The notes under the pieces: generated by a model | What the model saw: only the letters and a program-made list of their open reading frames with translations | What the model was told of the DNA's origin: nothing | Databases searched by the model: none | Source: Steromphala cineraria | Taxonomy: Eukaryota; Mollusca; Gastropoda; Trochida; Trochidae | NCBI GenBank assembly: GCA_916613615.1 | Contig: OU744732.1 | Span: 54,227,727 to 54,291,726, forward strand | Direction: 5' to 3' | DNA: 64,000 nucleotides | Program-made: the position numbers and the translations under genes | In this document: piece by piece, positions 39,901 through 45,239 of the stretch | Layout: each line of letters begins with the position of its first letter | Numbering within the stretch: the stretch's first letter is position 1

Positions 39901-41967
39901 ATACATGTTACCTATGTTTGCACCTGTAGGCACAATGTAGACACAGTCTTTATCAAATCAATTATGATATACATGTTACCTATGTTTGCACCTGTAGGTC
40001 CCTGGCAGCACCTAGATACAGGGGAGACAATCAAGGCTGTAGACCGGACCAACCTCCAGCAGAAGGAGCTCCTGGTGACGGGGGACAGTGCGGGCAGACT
40101 CCGGCTATACAAGTACCCTTGTGCCAGTCCAGAGGTCAGTGTCCCGAAAAACATTTCATTCCCAGGAATTGTGTATCAAATACCAACATTGATTGCATGA
40201 GGGACATTTTGGTTGAGTCATAATTCTCAACTCTGCCAGAAGTGAATATCCTGTCTCAGGGTACGAACGTTTACGCTAACTCACCTAATCTGTACCCTGG
40301 GCTCAGAAGCTTGATTCGCTCACGCGGCGATATAGCCAATCAAATCATTGATAAAATTTCAACGAGAAAATGATGTGGTTGGCTATATCTCAAGTCAAAG
40401 AATATTAGGATATATTGCCAAACGTGACTTTCACCGAATAAGAAGATGTTTATCCGTAAATTATTTTCCTTCTTAATCATCACACCTATCTTTTCAATTT
40501 AAACAAGAAAATATCTCTAGCCTTATCTTGTCTCATTTGCTAACCATACAACAAACTTAGTTTTATGCTATTCTGTGAAAGATCTACTCAACTCCTCCCT
40601 TCAATAAATGTTATTAACACAGCAGTAAGATGCCTTTTCACAAAAGACACTTCCAATAACTTTACTTCCCCTCTGCATATTTCGTTAAAGTAAAGAATTG
40701 CAATCAACACACATTTACAACCTAATGATTTTCGATTGCATAATGACCATAACTTTCAAACAATACATTCCAAAGGATATGAACAGCTCTAATTCTGTCC
40801 ACTTAAATCACTTTCATCAATGATTTTTCTTCCATCTGCAGTCGGAGTTCCGAGGAATACGGAGATACTCAGGAGCCATCAACTCAGCAGTGTTCTCTGG
40901 GGATGATATCTTCGTGTTCAGCTCTGCCTCAACCAGCAACAAGGGCGAGCTGAAGAACCACCTCGGGGTCATGCAGTGGGCTGTGGTTGATGCAGAGTGT
41001 CAGGTAGGTCATCATCATCAGCATCAGCATCAGCATCAGCATCAGCATCACCATCATCATCACCATCATCATCAACAGCAGCCTCAGGGGAAGAAGCATC
41101 TTTGAAGAAATCATCATCATTGTCATTGTCATTGTCATTATTATCATCATCATCAGCAGCAGCAGAAGCAGAAGCATCTTCCGAAGAAATCATTTGCGTT
41201 GTCATTATAATCATCATCATATTCATCCTTGTCTTTCTTTTCAATATCATGACCATCATGATAATAAACACCATAATAGTGTCGTCGTAATTGATTATAA
41301 TGGCCTATTTATCACTGTTGTCATCATTTTCGTGCACGGCTGTAGTCATCATTATATCGTATTTGTTATATCTTCGCCATCATTTTTGTTATCATATTCA
41401 TTAGGTGTTTTTTTTAAATTGTCATAATCCCTGAAATCGAACAAGAGATTAACCTCATTCATTGATTTTGTCTTCTCATATTTTCAAATATTTTAGGTCT
41501 TAATGTTTAGGTTGTGTTTTTTCTCATCTAAGAGGTTAACCTCATTCATTGATTTTGTCTTCTCATATTTTGAAATATTTTAGGACTTAATGTTTAGGTT
41601 GTGTTTTTTCTCATCTAAAATGAATTATGTGTCTTACTTTGCAAAATGTTTTCAGGTTCTCCCAGACCACTTCTACAGTGACTTCTGTGACCATGAGTTT
41701 GCCCATCACTACGACCCGAGCAAACCTAACGACATCTCCTACAGGCGGAAGCATCATCGGAGCTACAATCCCAACCACCCTGACTACCCCCGTCACTATC
41801 CACACCATCTGCATCATCCACATCATCCACATCATCCACACTATCAGCATCAGCATCACCCTCATCATCCCAATTATCTGCATCTACCCAGGCATCTGAG
41901 ACCCAGAGACTACTACCAGACTCCGTACTACGCACAGAACCACCCCAACTTCAAACGGTACCAGTAG
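12057..41967 (+). CDS. DCX-EMAP: DCX-EMAP-type microtubule-associated protein (doublecortin + HELP + WD40), 21-exon model
   Basis: Spliced gene of exons 12057-13745, 18983-19711, 20042-20171, 21351-21452, 22037-22112, 22883-23032, 23596-23665, 24313-24414, 25066-25176, 27313-27474, 32659-32808, 33148-33261, 33836-33970, 34801-34929, 35625-35787, 36755-36849, 37340-37427, 39068-39163, 39998-40134, 40842-41003, 41656-41967. Every junction is GT/AG, all phases match and the sum is 1,633 codons plus TAG. Architecture: disordered basic N-terminus, two doublecortin domains (about 615-703, 746-835), HELP (about 900-985), about 550 residues of WD40 propeller as in EMAP-like (EML) proteins, and a His/Tyr-rich tail. 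EML proteins bind microtubules through their N-terminal part and tubulin through HELP-propellers; the fly DCX-EMAP protein acts in ciliated mechanosensory cells (family knowledge). The role in this organism is inferred. Confidence 0.9.
13927..13941 (+). CDS. DCX-EMAP: Candidate tiny alternative first exon (MSDLV)
   Basis: ATG AGC GAC CTT GTG is followed at once by a consensus donor GTAAGT at 13942, and it ends in phase 0, fitting the acceptor at 18983. That would give a product of about 1,075 residues without the basic N-terminal exon. It starts only 181 bp after the donor of exon 1. Seen: ATG, donor, phase. Inferred: promoter and use. Five codons are short enough for chance. Confidence 0.35.
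13942..15233. other. Intron 1, first part: no recognisable feature
   Basis: AT-rich intronic sequence. Near 15187-15217 a block with ATGACGTCAT and the reverse complement of GTGACGTCACGAACAATGG repeats part of the element near 5070. Confidence 0.35.
15234..16243 (+). repeat. 34-bp minisatellite, ~29 units, in intron 1
   Basis: Unit of 34 bp, AGGTCATATTACTGTCAGCA followed by ACCCCTTATTTCCC. Two variant families are spatially segregated: GGTCATATT...CCCCTTATTTC before about 15680 and AGTCACATT...ACACCATATTCCCC after it, with a few transitional units around 15690-15830. Unit length is not a multiple of three and lacks stops in the forward frames, so a 285-codon open frame (15245-16102) appears; its 34-residue periodicity shows it is repeat-derived, not a gene. 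Confidence 0.95.
16244..18982. other. Intron 1, last part: no recognisable feature
   Basis: AT-rich; short open frames on both strands (e.g. 17037-17267) without support. TATGACGTCATAG at about 17972 is a perfect CRE-type palindrome, single copy. The 3' end has a weak pyrimidine tract before ...TTGTTTCTTCAG|AGC at 18983. Confidence 0.35.
18983..19711 (+). CDS. DCX-EMAP: DCX-EMAP exon 2: first doublecortin domain and start of the second
   Basis: Acceptor TTTCTTCAG|AGC; donor AAGGAG|GTGTGT; 243 codons, phase 0 on both sides. After an acidic/glycine-rich linker (SEGDDDTGTTEGDG) comes DCX1 (exon residues about 52-140: RRVAFFNFK, FPYFESLLTHLTDKLQI, SIDDFEHEGSYIVAS) and, after a Gln/Pro linker, DCX2 (about 185-243: LTVTLISNTTGKAR, HFEDLMAGTISDVT, ATYLYSFNRGVVGKE), completed by exon 3. 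In DCX1 the usual LYT..G turn is replaced by IYYYEWPKLIKI, a divergent hairpin. DCX domains bind the microtubule lattice between protofilaments (family knowledge). Confidence 0.92.
20042..20171 (+). CDS. DCX-EMAP: DCX-EMAP exon 3: end of second doublecortin domain
   Basis: Acceptor GTATCTTCAG|ATT, donor CCCTG|GTAAGC, 130 bases, phase 0 in and phase 1 out. Encodes IRSMSQLTRD...DTFLVCGTEG, the closing strands typical of a DCX domain (S/T-L...D.F..CG.E), then a GYYVNDMFRGRYRYP linker. Confidence 0.9.
20297..20400 (+). CDS. DCX-EMAP: Candidate alternative terminal exon giving a DCX-only product
   Basis: Strong acceptor (GTGTTCCACAG|GA) in the right phase (1) to follow exon 3, then 33 further codons (GDIALTVDFEQCPVISRD...) ending at TGA 20398-20400. 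Using it would truncate the protein after the second DCX domain and drop HELP and WD40. The stop overlaps the first base of a CRE-like repeat array. The reading could be chance: 34 codons is short and the exon 3 to exon 4 junction is equally in frame. Confidence 0.35.
20351..20471. repeat. 33-bp tandem repeat rich in TGACGTCA palindromes
   Basis: TGACGTCA at 20382, 20398 and 20431, TGACATCA at 20351 and 20464, and GGCGTCA at 20450. From 20398 to 20464 the spacing is 33 bp (unit around CACAATGCTATGACGTCA). TGACGTCA is the CREB/ATF consensus. Whether this is an intronic regulatory cluster or just a minisatellite cannot be told by eye. Confidence 0.7.
20560..20703. mobile_element. Fold-back element, 144 bp, ~60-bp arms
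   Basis: The left arm starts GAATCTCAACC and contains TTCTGATATCAAATATATCA; the right arm has the complementary TGATATATTTGATATCAGAA and closes with GGGTGAGATTC. The loop is around CTCGGCAAGCC. Consistent with a palindromic MITE in intron 3. Confidence 0.8.
21351..21452 (+). CDS. DCX-EMAP: DCX-EMAP exon 4: linker between DCX2 and HELP
   Basis: Acceptor CCCCCTACAG|TG, donor CGTCGAG|GTATGT; 102 bases, phase 1 to phase 1. Encodes a Ser/Pro/Arg-rich linker (EVIRSPRSSGVGNGLPPPER, RVVKIQGRRR). No domain; probably flexible and basic. Confidence 0.88.
21468..21640 (+). repeat. tRNA-derived SINE, copy 1
   Basis: Box A-like GCTCAGCTGGTAGAG and box B-like GGGTTTTAATTCCCG are spaced as in a tRNA, followed by CGTCATACCAAAAGA..GTTAAA and GCTTGGCACTC. 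The same tail follows a second tRNA-like head at 36520, so this is a SINE family rather than a tRNA gene; it inserted just after the exon 4 donor. Confidence 0.75.
22037..22112 (+). CDS. DCX-EMAP: DCX-EMAP exon 5: start of HELP motif
   Basis: Acceptor CTCTTTTAG|AA, donor GATTGGGT|GTATCC; 76 bases, phase 1 to 2. Encodes EFYQSSVYDGEEELGQPTRK then LMLDWV, the start of the HELP signature (L.L.WVYGYRG). The join to exon 6 restores DWVYGYRGSD exactly. Confidence 0.9.
22360..22455 (-). repeat. tRNA-like SINE head, minus strand
   Basis: On the minus strand, a box A-like ATGGCTAGTGGTATGG and box B-like GGATCAAATCCCGC occur at tRNA-like spacing. Not a plausible functional tRNA because the arms do not fold cleanly; more likely a SINE fragment. 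Confidence 0.5.
22471..22882 (+). repeat. 219-bp tandem duplication carrying the exon 6 splice acceptor, with (CAT)n core
   Basis: Two copies start with TAACTAACTCGCCCGTTTCG (22471 and 22690), contain ATC/CAT trinucleotide arrays and CACCCTCCCTCC, and end with CCTTGACC..CC(C/T)(A/C)AG. The second copy ends at the real acceptor of exon 6 (22881-22882); the first carries a decoy ACCCCAG|ATA at 22684 in the same place. Confidence 0.8.
22883..23032 (+). CDS. DCX-EMAP: DCX-EMAP exon 6: HELP motif core
   Basis: Acceptor CCCTAAG|ATATGGG, donor ACATG|GTAAGG; 150 bases, phase 2 to 2. Encodes YGYRGSDRHKNLEI, GGELVYYVAHVVVLYD and LQRFYTDHNEDIT, a near-canonical HELP segment leading to the first WD40 blade (H.D.ITCL.VHP). 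In EML proteins this segment packs into the propeller core. Confidence 0.95.
23596..23665 (+). CDS. DCX-EMAP: DCX-EMAP exon 7: first WD40 blade
   Basis: Acceptor GTTTGCAG|C, donor CACGGG|GTAAGA; 70 bases, phase 2 to 0. Encodes CLSVHPNQKSIATGQMSGRG, which closely follows the EML-family pattern CL..HP....IATGQ..G. Confidence 0.93.
24313..24414 (+). CDS. DCX-EMAP: DCX-EMAP exon 8: WD40
   Basis: Acceptor TGTATTTTCAG|GCC, donor GACAGA|GTAAGT; 34 codons, phase 0. AHIRIWDVDTLETWRVLG carries the WD pair; GIVAIDFSD begins the next blade. Confidence 0.93.
24760..24987. repeat. (TAG)n microsatellite
   Basis: Long, slightly interrupted GTA/TAG trinucleotide run in intron 8. It produces spurious open frames of poly-Tyr or poly-Thr on the minus strand. 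Confidence 0.97.
25066..25176 (+). CDS. DCX-EMAP: DCX-EMAP exon 9: WD40
   Basis: Acceptor TTCATTTTCAG|CTG, donor ACAACG|GTATGT; 37 codons, phase 0. LAIDESFRHTLSIWDIEQG matches the EML blade pattern (LA.DD.N.H.ISVWD...G). Confidence 0.93.
26697..27312 (+). repeat. Five decayed tandem copies of the exon 10 acceptor and exon start
   Basis: Before exon 10 (27313) copies of (TT)(T/A)..CTACAG|ACCAA.AC.GA.ACTGT(G/A)ACAGG.G...GTTT.(T/A)..CC lie near 26700, 26861, 27020, 27111 and 27200. Copies at 26700, 26861 and 27111 keep the AG; those at 27020 and 27200 lost it. The last ones are followed by a shared TA(C/T)ATT..TATGTTATGAAGGCG spacer. From 27115 to 27312 the frame of exon 10 stays open. Confidence 0.85.
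27313..27474 (+). CDS. DCX-EMAP: DCX-EMAP exon 10: WD40
   Basis: Acceptor TTGGCTACAG|ACC, donor AGCGAG|GTGAGT; 54 codons, phase 0. TNTETVTGACFHPYAEDILI, then TYGRQHLYFFTLD and a longer loop (YTHNKVNKILRDKLSGFSE), matching the EML blade with ...CG..HL.FW. An upstream in-frame acceptor at 27113-27114 could add 66 residues. Confidence 0.93.
28105..28525 (+). repeat. Partial triple repeat (~95-155 bp units) in intron 10
   Basis: Three diverged units each contain GTTTATTC....GTCCATAT, GGTCCTT.TCTTT and TTATAAGGAATTGAG; two of them add GGTGTCACAGATAAAATA and CCAATTAAACCCAGCATGAC. No coding signal. Confidence 0.75.
28526..29420. other. Intron 10, featureless part
   Basis: AT-rich; no gene, RNA or repeat recognised. 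Confidence 0.3.
29421..29784. mobile_element. TTAA-type MITE, family A, copy 3
   Basis: Begins TTAAAGGGGCAGTAGCGCG and ends CGTGCTACTGCCCCTTTAA, with interior ATGGCCGCCAATGGATTTTA as in the other copies; about 363 bp, no open frame. Confidence 0.9.
30058..30185. repeat. Possible SINE or dispersed-repeat fragment
   Basis: ACTGGGCCTCCTTTCACAAA followed by repeated (A)CTAAGGT(T/A) motifs resembles tails of dispersed repeats in mollusc genomes. No tRNA head seen; assignment is from general appearance only. Confidence 0.3.
30367..30384 (+). CDS. DCX-EMAP: Candidate 18-nt microexon (PEDAEK)
   Basis: GTTGTGTTTTAG|CCTGAAGATGCAGAGAAG|GTGAGG: six codons with good splice sites on both sides and phase 0 on both sides, so inclusion keeps the frame and adds PEDAEK to the loop between exons 10 and 11. 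Skipping it is equally in frame. Low-information call. Confidence 0.3.
32659..32808 (+). CDS. DCX-EMAP: DCX-EMAP exon 11: WD40
   Basis: Acceptor TTATAATATAG|GAT, donor CACTCT|GTAAGG; 50 codons, phase 0. HLTALTFTVNGDVVTGDSNG then LLMLWQREGD is the highly characteristic EML blade (F..NGD..TGDS.G....W). Confidence 0.94.
33148..33261 (+). CDS. DCX-EMAP: DCX-EMAP exon 12: WD40
   Basis: Acceptor CTCTATTGTAG|AGT, donor CATGAG|GTAATG; 38 codons, phase 0. SAVTSLTPYDGFVMSGAGQD then IFLWNIDVNG; SGAGQD..L(W) fits the EML blade with SGG.D..I..W. Confidence 0.93.
33836..33970 (+). CDS. DCX-EMAP: DCX-EMAP exon 13: WD40 / second propeller
   Basis: Acceptor TTTATTTCCAG|GTG, donor GCGCAG|GTACAT; 45 codons, phase 0. 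VNIKGNIQTLVPHPY...MYIGTDKNCIYEGLLH resembles EML ...G.IRT......(L)VGTT.N.I..G at the propeller-propeller junction. Confidence 0.92.
34801..34929 (+). CDS. DCX-EMAP: DCX-EMAP exon 14: WD40
   Basis: Acceptor CCGATTGCAG|GGT, donor ATGAAG|GTGATT; 43 codons, phase 0. GHSGESACIAVHPVEPMFVT then AGSGRVMKWS: the EML pattern GH..E.W.LA.HP....F.T.G.D..V..W, with cysteine at the usual tryptophan. Confidence 0.93.
35063..35297. repeat. ~187-bp dispersed unit, copy 1, bracketed by a 23-bp direct repeat
   Basis: The unit runs from CGAAACGTTTTGATCTTC (35088) to GTGATCTGAAAATG (35274). It is bracketed by identical 23-bp segments starting GTTTATAAATTCAGCATAGC at 35063 and 35275. A second copy of the unit, without that bracket, lies at 36264-36449. 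The two copies straddle exon 15. Confidence 0.85.
35625..35787 (+). CDS. DCX-EMAP: DCX-EMAP exon 15: WD40
   Basis: Acceptor TTCTTTCCAG|GGT, donor TCGCCTG|GTACGA; 163 bases, phase 0 to 1. CSAVAIDMNDRLVAVGTKSG, then KVTMLD and INSVAFSP, typical paired WD strands. Confidence 0.93.
36264..36449. repeat. ~187-bp dispersed unit, copy 2
   Basis: About 90% like 35088-35274 by eye, same orientation, 1,176 bp downstream; shared blocks include GATGTTATCTGGAAAATGTT and AATGCCTACGTAGAATTCCA. Not coding. Confidence 0.85.
36515..36680 (+). repeat. tRNA-derived SINE, copy 2
   Basis: Box A-like CCAAGTTGGTGGAGCG and perfect box B GGGTTCGATTCCCG, then CGTCATACCAAAAGATGGTT shared with the copy at 21468. The head resembles a tRNA but the shared tail marks it as a SINE. 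Confidence 0.75.
36755..36849 (+). CDS. DCX-EMAP: DCX-EMAP exon 16: WD40
   Basis: Acceptor CTATTCTTTCAG|AT, donor CACCCAT|GTAGGT; 95 bases, phase 1 to 0. The split codon gives SPD then GFKLAVAVDEGNINICSVDK, matching EML SPDG..LA.GS.D..I.IY.V. Confidence 0.92.
37340..37427 (+). CDS. DCX-EMAP: DCX-EMAP exon 17: WD40
   Basis: Acceptor AATATATACAG|GTG, donor TTTTTTT|GTGAGT; 88 bases, phase 0 to 1. VHGLSMNNIDWSLDGRIIQT then SSADFQVFF: the EML blade H...I..LDWS.D...LQ..S.DYE... Confidence 0.93.
37860..39017. mobile_element. TTAA-type MITE, family A, copy 4, split by a nested element
   Basis: Left half from TTAAAGGGGCAGTAGCACG, right half ending CGTGCTACTGCCCCTTTAA, interrupted at the GAATTAAAGGTG site by the 790-bp element at 38032-38821. 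Removing the insert and one TTAA gives a normal ~360-bp copy. Confidence 0.92.
38032..38821. mobile_element. Nested TTAA element (~790 bp) with 13-bp TIRs
   Basis: Ends GGAGGTTGGATAC and GTATCCAACCTCC form perfect inverted repeats; TTAA flanks both sides (38028-38031, 38822-38825) where other copies of the host MITE have one TTAA. Interior is AT-rich with no transposase. Clear target duplication; superfamily (piggyBac-like) is inferred from TTAA only. Confidence 0.9.
39068..39163 (+). CDS. DCX-EMAP: DCX-EMAP exon 18: WD40
   Basis: Acceptor TCACATTTCAG|GG, donor ATACTAG|GTAGGC; 96 bases, phase 1 to 1. Split codon gives Trp; WNVERKPKLIPGNKLRDADF continues the blade before the next strand. Loop is less conserved than its neighbours. 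Confidence 0.88.
39560..39997 (+). repeat. 68-bp tandem array repeating the exon 19 splice acceptor
   Basis: TGTAGG at 39721, 39789, 39857, 39925 and 39993 is exactly 68 bp apart; older copies lie at about 39650 and 39570. Each unit ends with TTACCTATGTTTG(T/C)ACCTGTAG, the same pyrimidine tract and AG used at 39996-39997 for exon 19. Real exon sequence (GTCCCTGG) follows only the last one; the others continue GCACAATGTAGAC. Confidence 0.92.
39998..40134 (+). CDS. DCX-EMAP: DCX-EMAP exon 19: WD40
   Basis: Acceptor TTGCACCTGTAG|GT, donor CCAGAG|GTCAGT; 137 bases, phase 1 to 0. ETIKAVDRTNLQQKELLVTG then DSAGRLRLYKYPC: canonical terminal EML blade (.LLA.GDD.G.V.L..YPC). Confidence 0.95.
40842..41003 (+). 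CDS. DCX-EMAP: DCX-EMAP exon 20: last WD40 blade
   Basis: Acceptor CCATCTGCAG|TCG, donor GTGTCAG|GTAGGT; 54 codons, phase 0. RRYSGAINSAVFSGDDIFVF, then SSASTSNKGELKNHLGVMQW; ends VVDAECQ. EML propellers close with a similar Y.GHS..V....F......L.S.GG....(M)QW.V. Confidence 0.93.
41010..41180 (+). repeat. (CATCAG)n/(CAT)n microsatellite beside the exon 20 donor
   Basis: Starts six bases after the donor: CATCAG repeats, then CAT/TCA runs and CAGCAG. Produces spurious His-, Ser- and Asp-rich open frames on both strands. Confidence 0.92.
41445..41622 (+). repeat. 87-bp tandem duplication before exon 21
   Basis: Two near-identical units from (A)GAG(A/G)TTAACCTCATTC to GTGTTTTTTCTCATCTAA, each with a decoy ATATTTTAGG acceptor. 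Lies 33 bp before the real acceptor. Confidence 0.9.
41656..41967 (+). CDS. DCX-EMAP: DCX-EMAP exon 21: His/Tyr-rich C-terminus and stop
   Basis: Acceptor ATGTTTTCAG|GTT; 103 codons then TAG at 41965. Begins VLPDHFYSDFCDHEFAHHYD, then a low-complexity His/Pro tail (HHPHHPHHPHYQHQHH) and ends in a Tyr/Gln-rich stretch (DYYQTPYYAQNHPNFKRYQ). The His codons are nearly all CAT, in a CATCATCCA pattern like the intron microsatellite upstream, so the tail may be a microsatellite that expanded inside the exon. The last ~18 codons with the stop are the unit of the 103-bp array downstream. Metal binding by the His tail is possible but unproven. Confidence 0.85.
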   Translation, partial: VLPDHFYSDFCDHEFAHHYDPSKPNDISYRRKHHRSYNPNHPDYPRHYPHHLHHPHHPHHPHYQHQHHPHHPNYLHLPRHLRPRDYYQTPYYAQNHPNFKRYQ

Positions 41968-43310
41968 ATCCTTCAGAAGAAGCAACAGAGACCCAACTAC
42001 TACCAGACCAAATAACTACCAGACCCTGTACTACCCACAGAACCACCCCTACTACAAACGGTACCAGTAGATCCTTCAGAGGAGGCAACAGTGGCTACCA
42101 CTACCTTCAAGCTAAATGACTACCAGACCCCGTACTACCCACAGAACCAACCTAACTACAAACGGTACCATCAGATCCTTCAGAGGAGGCAACAGTGGCT
42201 TCCACTACCTTCAAGCTAAATGACTACCAGACCCCGCACTGCCCACAGAACCACCCCTACTACAAACGGTACCAGTAGATCCTTCAGCAGAAGCAACAGT
42301 TGTCCCACTACATCAAGACCCCAATACTACCAGACCCTTTACTGCCAACAGAACCACCCCTACTACAAACGGTACCAGTAGATCCTTCAGCAGAAGCAAC
42401 AGTTGTCCCACTACATCAAGACCCCAATACTACCAGACCCTTTACTGCTAACAGAACTACCCCTACTACAAACGGTACCAGTAGATCCTTCAGCAGAAGC
42501 AACAGTTGTCCCACTACATCAAGACCCCAATACTACCAGACCCTTTACTGCCAACAGAACCACCCCTACTACAAACGGTACCAGTAGATCCTTCAGCAGA
42601 AGCAACAGTTGTCCCACTACATCAAGACCCCAATACTACCAGACCCTTTACTGCCAACAGAACCACCCCTACTACAAACGGTACCAGTAGATCCTTCAGC
42701 AGAAGCAACAGTTGTCCCACTACATCAAGACCCCAATACTACCAGACCCTTTACTGCCAACAGAACCACCCCTACTACAAACGGTACCAGTAGATCCTTC
42801 AGCAGAAGCAACAGTTGTCCCACTACATCAAGACCCCAATACTACCAGACCCTTTACTGCCAACAGAACCACCCCTACTACAAACGACACCTGTAGACCC
42901 ACGCAACAATGAGTCCCCTAACGGATTCATCAACCTTTACCTTCAAAACGAGCAAAAATGGCCCAACTTCTTTCCGACTTAAGTAATACCAGACCCCGTA
43001 CTACCCACAGAACCATCCCAAATACAAACGATACCAGTACACACAAGCAACAAGGAGTCCCAAAACTAGACTCATGATCGAATAAATCCTGAAGGCTTCA
43101 GAAAAAGAACAAATGGCCTTTCCTTCAGACCCAGGCAATACAAGACCCCATACTACCCACATGTCCAAACCCTACTTCAATTGATACCATTAGATCCTTC
43201 AGAACAAGTATCAGTGGTCCCCCCCAATCATTACTTCAGGCAGAAGTAATACCAGACCCGTAATACCCAAAGAACCATCCCTACTGCAAACGATACCAGT
43301 AGACACAAGG
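41890..43310 (+). repeat. 103-bp tandem array in the 3'UTR, unit contains the end of the coding sequence and stop
   Basis: The motif (GG)TACCAGTAGATCC recurs at 103-104 bp: AGATCC at 41966, 42069, 42173, 42277, 42380, 42483, 42586, 42689 and 42792, then decays to about 43310. Units from 42277 to about 42890 are almost identical. Each contains ACTACCAGACCC..TACTG then ACTACAAACGGTACCAGTAG, i.e. the gene's last codons and TAG. 103 is not a multiple of 3, so nested 95-codon open frames appear; they are by-products. Confidence 0.95.
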
Positions 43311-45050
43311 AACAAAGCACTGCTCATCAACCTGTCACAGTGGAACAGGTTTTATTATCTTACAAAGAACGTTCCGTTACGCTGACAGGTCAAGGATGCA
43401 GTTTCTTCTAATGTCTACGAGCAACTTCTGAAAATATTGATTCAAGTCATATCTTTAAATATATCGGGTGATATTTTGGAGGTAAGAGTGTTCATGCTAA
43501 CGTTTGCACTGTTAATCCATTTGAAGTTGACAAGGAAACCTTCTTGGTCCTTCATTATTTCATTAGGGCGAAATGGAGTAGACCAAAGTGTATTCGAATT
43601 ACATAAGTTCCGTATTTCTATGACATTATTGTGCTTGGTGGCTACTTGTTTATGTCACTCGTGTATGTTGACATTTATTTTGGATAATGACTTGACTGTG
43701 ATGTAAACGCTTACTTCTTCAAAACTGTAAATGAAGATTTGTACAAATGAATATTAATTTTATAAGTGTGTTTTCATCGTGCCTTGATAGTCACACTCTA
43801 CAAATCATAATGATAATCGTTACTAAATTGTTTATTTGTTATGCTCTTGTTTAGATTTGTTATAATTACAAAACTGCTGTTGTTGATGTTGTATAAAGTA
43901 TATTATATTTTATTCATTTTAAATTAGGTGTATTATATGACAAATTCATCTTTGTGCACTTAAATGCCTCTCGTGCCTTAGAAATAATGCATTGTGCCTT
44001 TAATATCATGTAAATTCATAAGACGTGATTATGTTTTCTGTTATGTAACTCTTATGTGTTGTTTTCGTTGTGGTATTGCGTTACTGTTTCGCAATGCAAA
44101 GCGTCATAAAATGCTTCTTATCTAGGAAAAAATTTTTAGAAAATGAATAACAGACAGGGATCCATATTTCATTTTTCTAATCTGAAATAAAGTTTGAAAT
44201 TATCGTAAATAACAAGCTTAAATTTTAACAACATTTCTTCACCAGGCTTGCTCAAAAAGCAACAAAAACTTGCATTACTGATTTGTTTATAAGTGATATT
44301 AAACATTATTAAGTTGCCAGAGTAATAATAACAAGCCATGATCTTATTTCAAAATATTGTAAATTCTATCGTTTATCGTTAATGACATTTTCTACAAAAA
44401 TGTGCAGAATTTTGAATTTATGTTGGTAAGGTGAGAAAGCTATTTAGGAAAATTTCATGCTGAAAACTTTGCTTGGGGTATATTTCATGTTCGGAGAAAC
44501 TTGATGATAAGTTGTGTTATTATGTTATTATTTTGATGCCAATTTGTGTATATTTCGACATCAAATTATTCATTTAATATATGATGTTTTTCGTTTATAC
44601 ATAAAAGGGCATTCTTGTTAAAATAATCTTAGAATTACTACCTAATCAAATAGTTCTTATATTCGAAAGCAATTTTTCACTCAACAGAATCCTTTTGAAT
44701 TCAAACCTCAAGTCATGGTTAAGTGTTTTGTATTATATAAAAGTAAACATATTGTATCATGTATTCAAATTTGGTTTATCGATTTCATGAGTTTATTTAG
44801 AAAACATTAAGGATTATAGTCATGCTTAAAGCTTTGTAATATAAAATAACTATATTTTCAACTTCAGGTAAACTATCTCAATGTGCAATTATCACTGTAT
44901 AGATTTATATCTTGCCGTTGGCTACTGATTTATTAGTACATAATATAACAAAAACTATTATATATATTGGCTGTTATAACACACTTCATATTGTATGTAT
45001 GTTAGAAGACACACTGTTATAACTCAACTCTTGACTGTGATATCAATAAA
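43311..45050 (+). other. Probable rest of the DCX-EMAP 3'UTR
   Basis: AT-rich, without other features. AATAAA hexamers at 44186-44191 and 45045-45050 are candidate poly(A) signals; which is used cannot be seen. Open frame 43437-43706 has no support. Confidence 0.4.
45045..45050 (+). terminator. Candidate poly(A) signal for DCX-EMAP
   Basis: AATAAA in TATCAATAAATATTTAG, about 3.1 kb after the stop. A second AATAAA lies at 44186. Choice between them is a guess. Confidence 0.3.
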
Positions 45051-45239
45051 TATTTAGAAAGTTCATTGAATTAAGTTTTCTTTAAAATAAATGCGACTCC
45101 ATCCTTCATTCAGTGATGTTGCTCAGGGTATAATGTTTTTTATATCAAATGCTACCACGGGCCGAATGTTTTGATACTCTACAGTATATCACACCTGGAT
45201 AATTTCATCAGGAAAATATCACTAAAAATTACTATCCTT

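Noticed and set aside
40929..41290. His-, Ser- and Asp-rich open frames around exon 20
   Set aside because: Produced by the CATCAG/CAT microsatellite next to the donor; the real exon ends at 41003.
42300..42912. Five overlapping 95-codon open frames
   Set aside because: They are the same 103-bp tandem unit read in rotating frames after the gene's stop codon.
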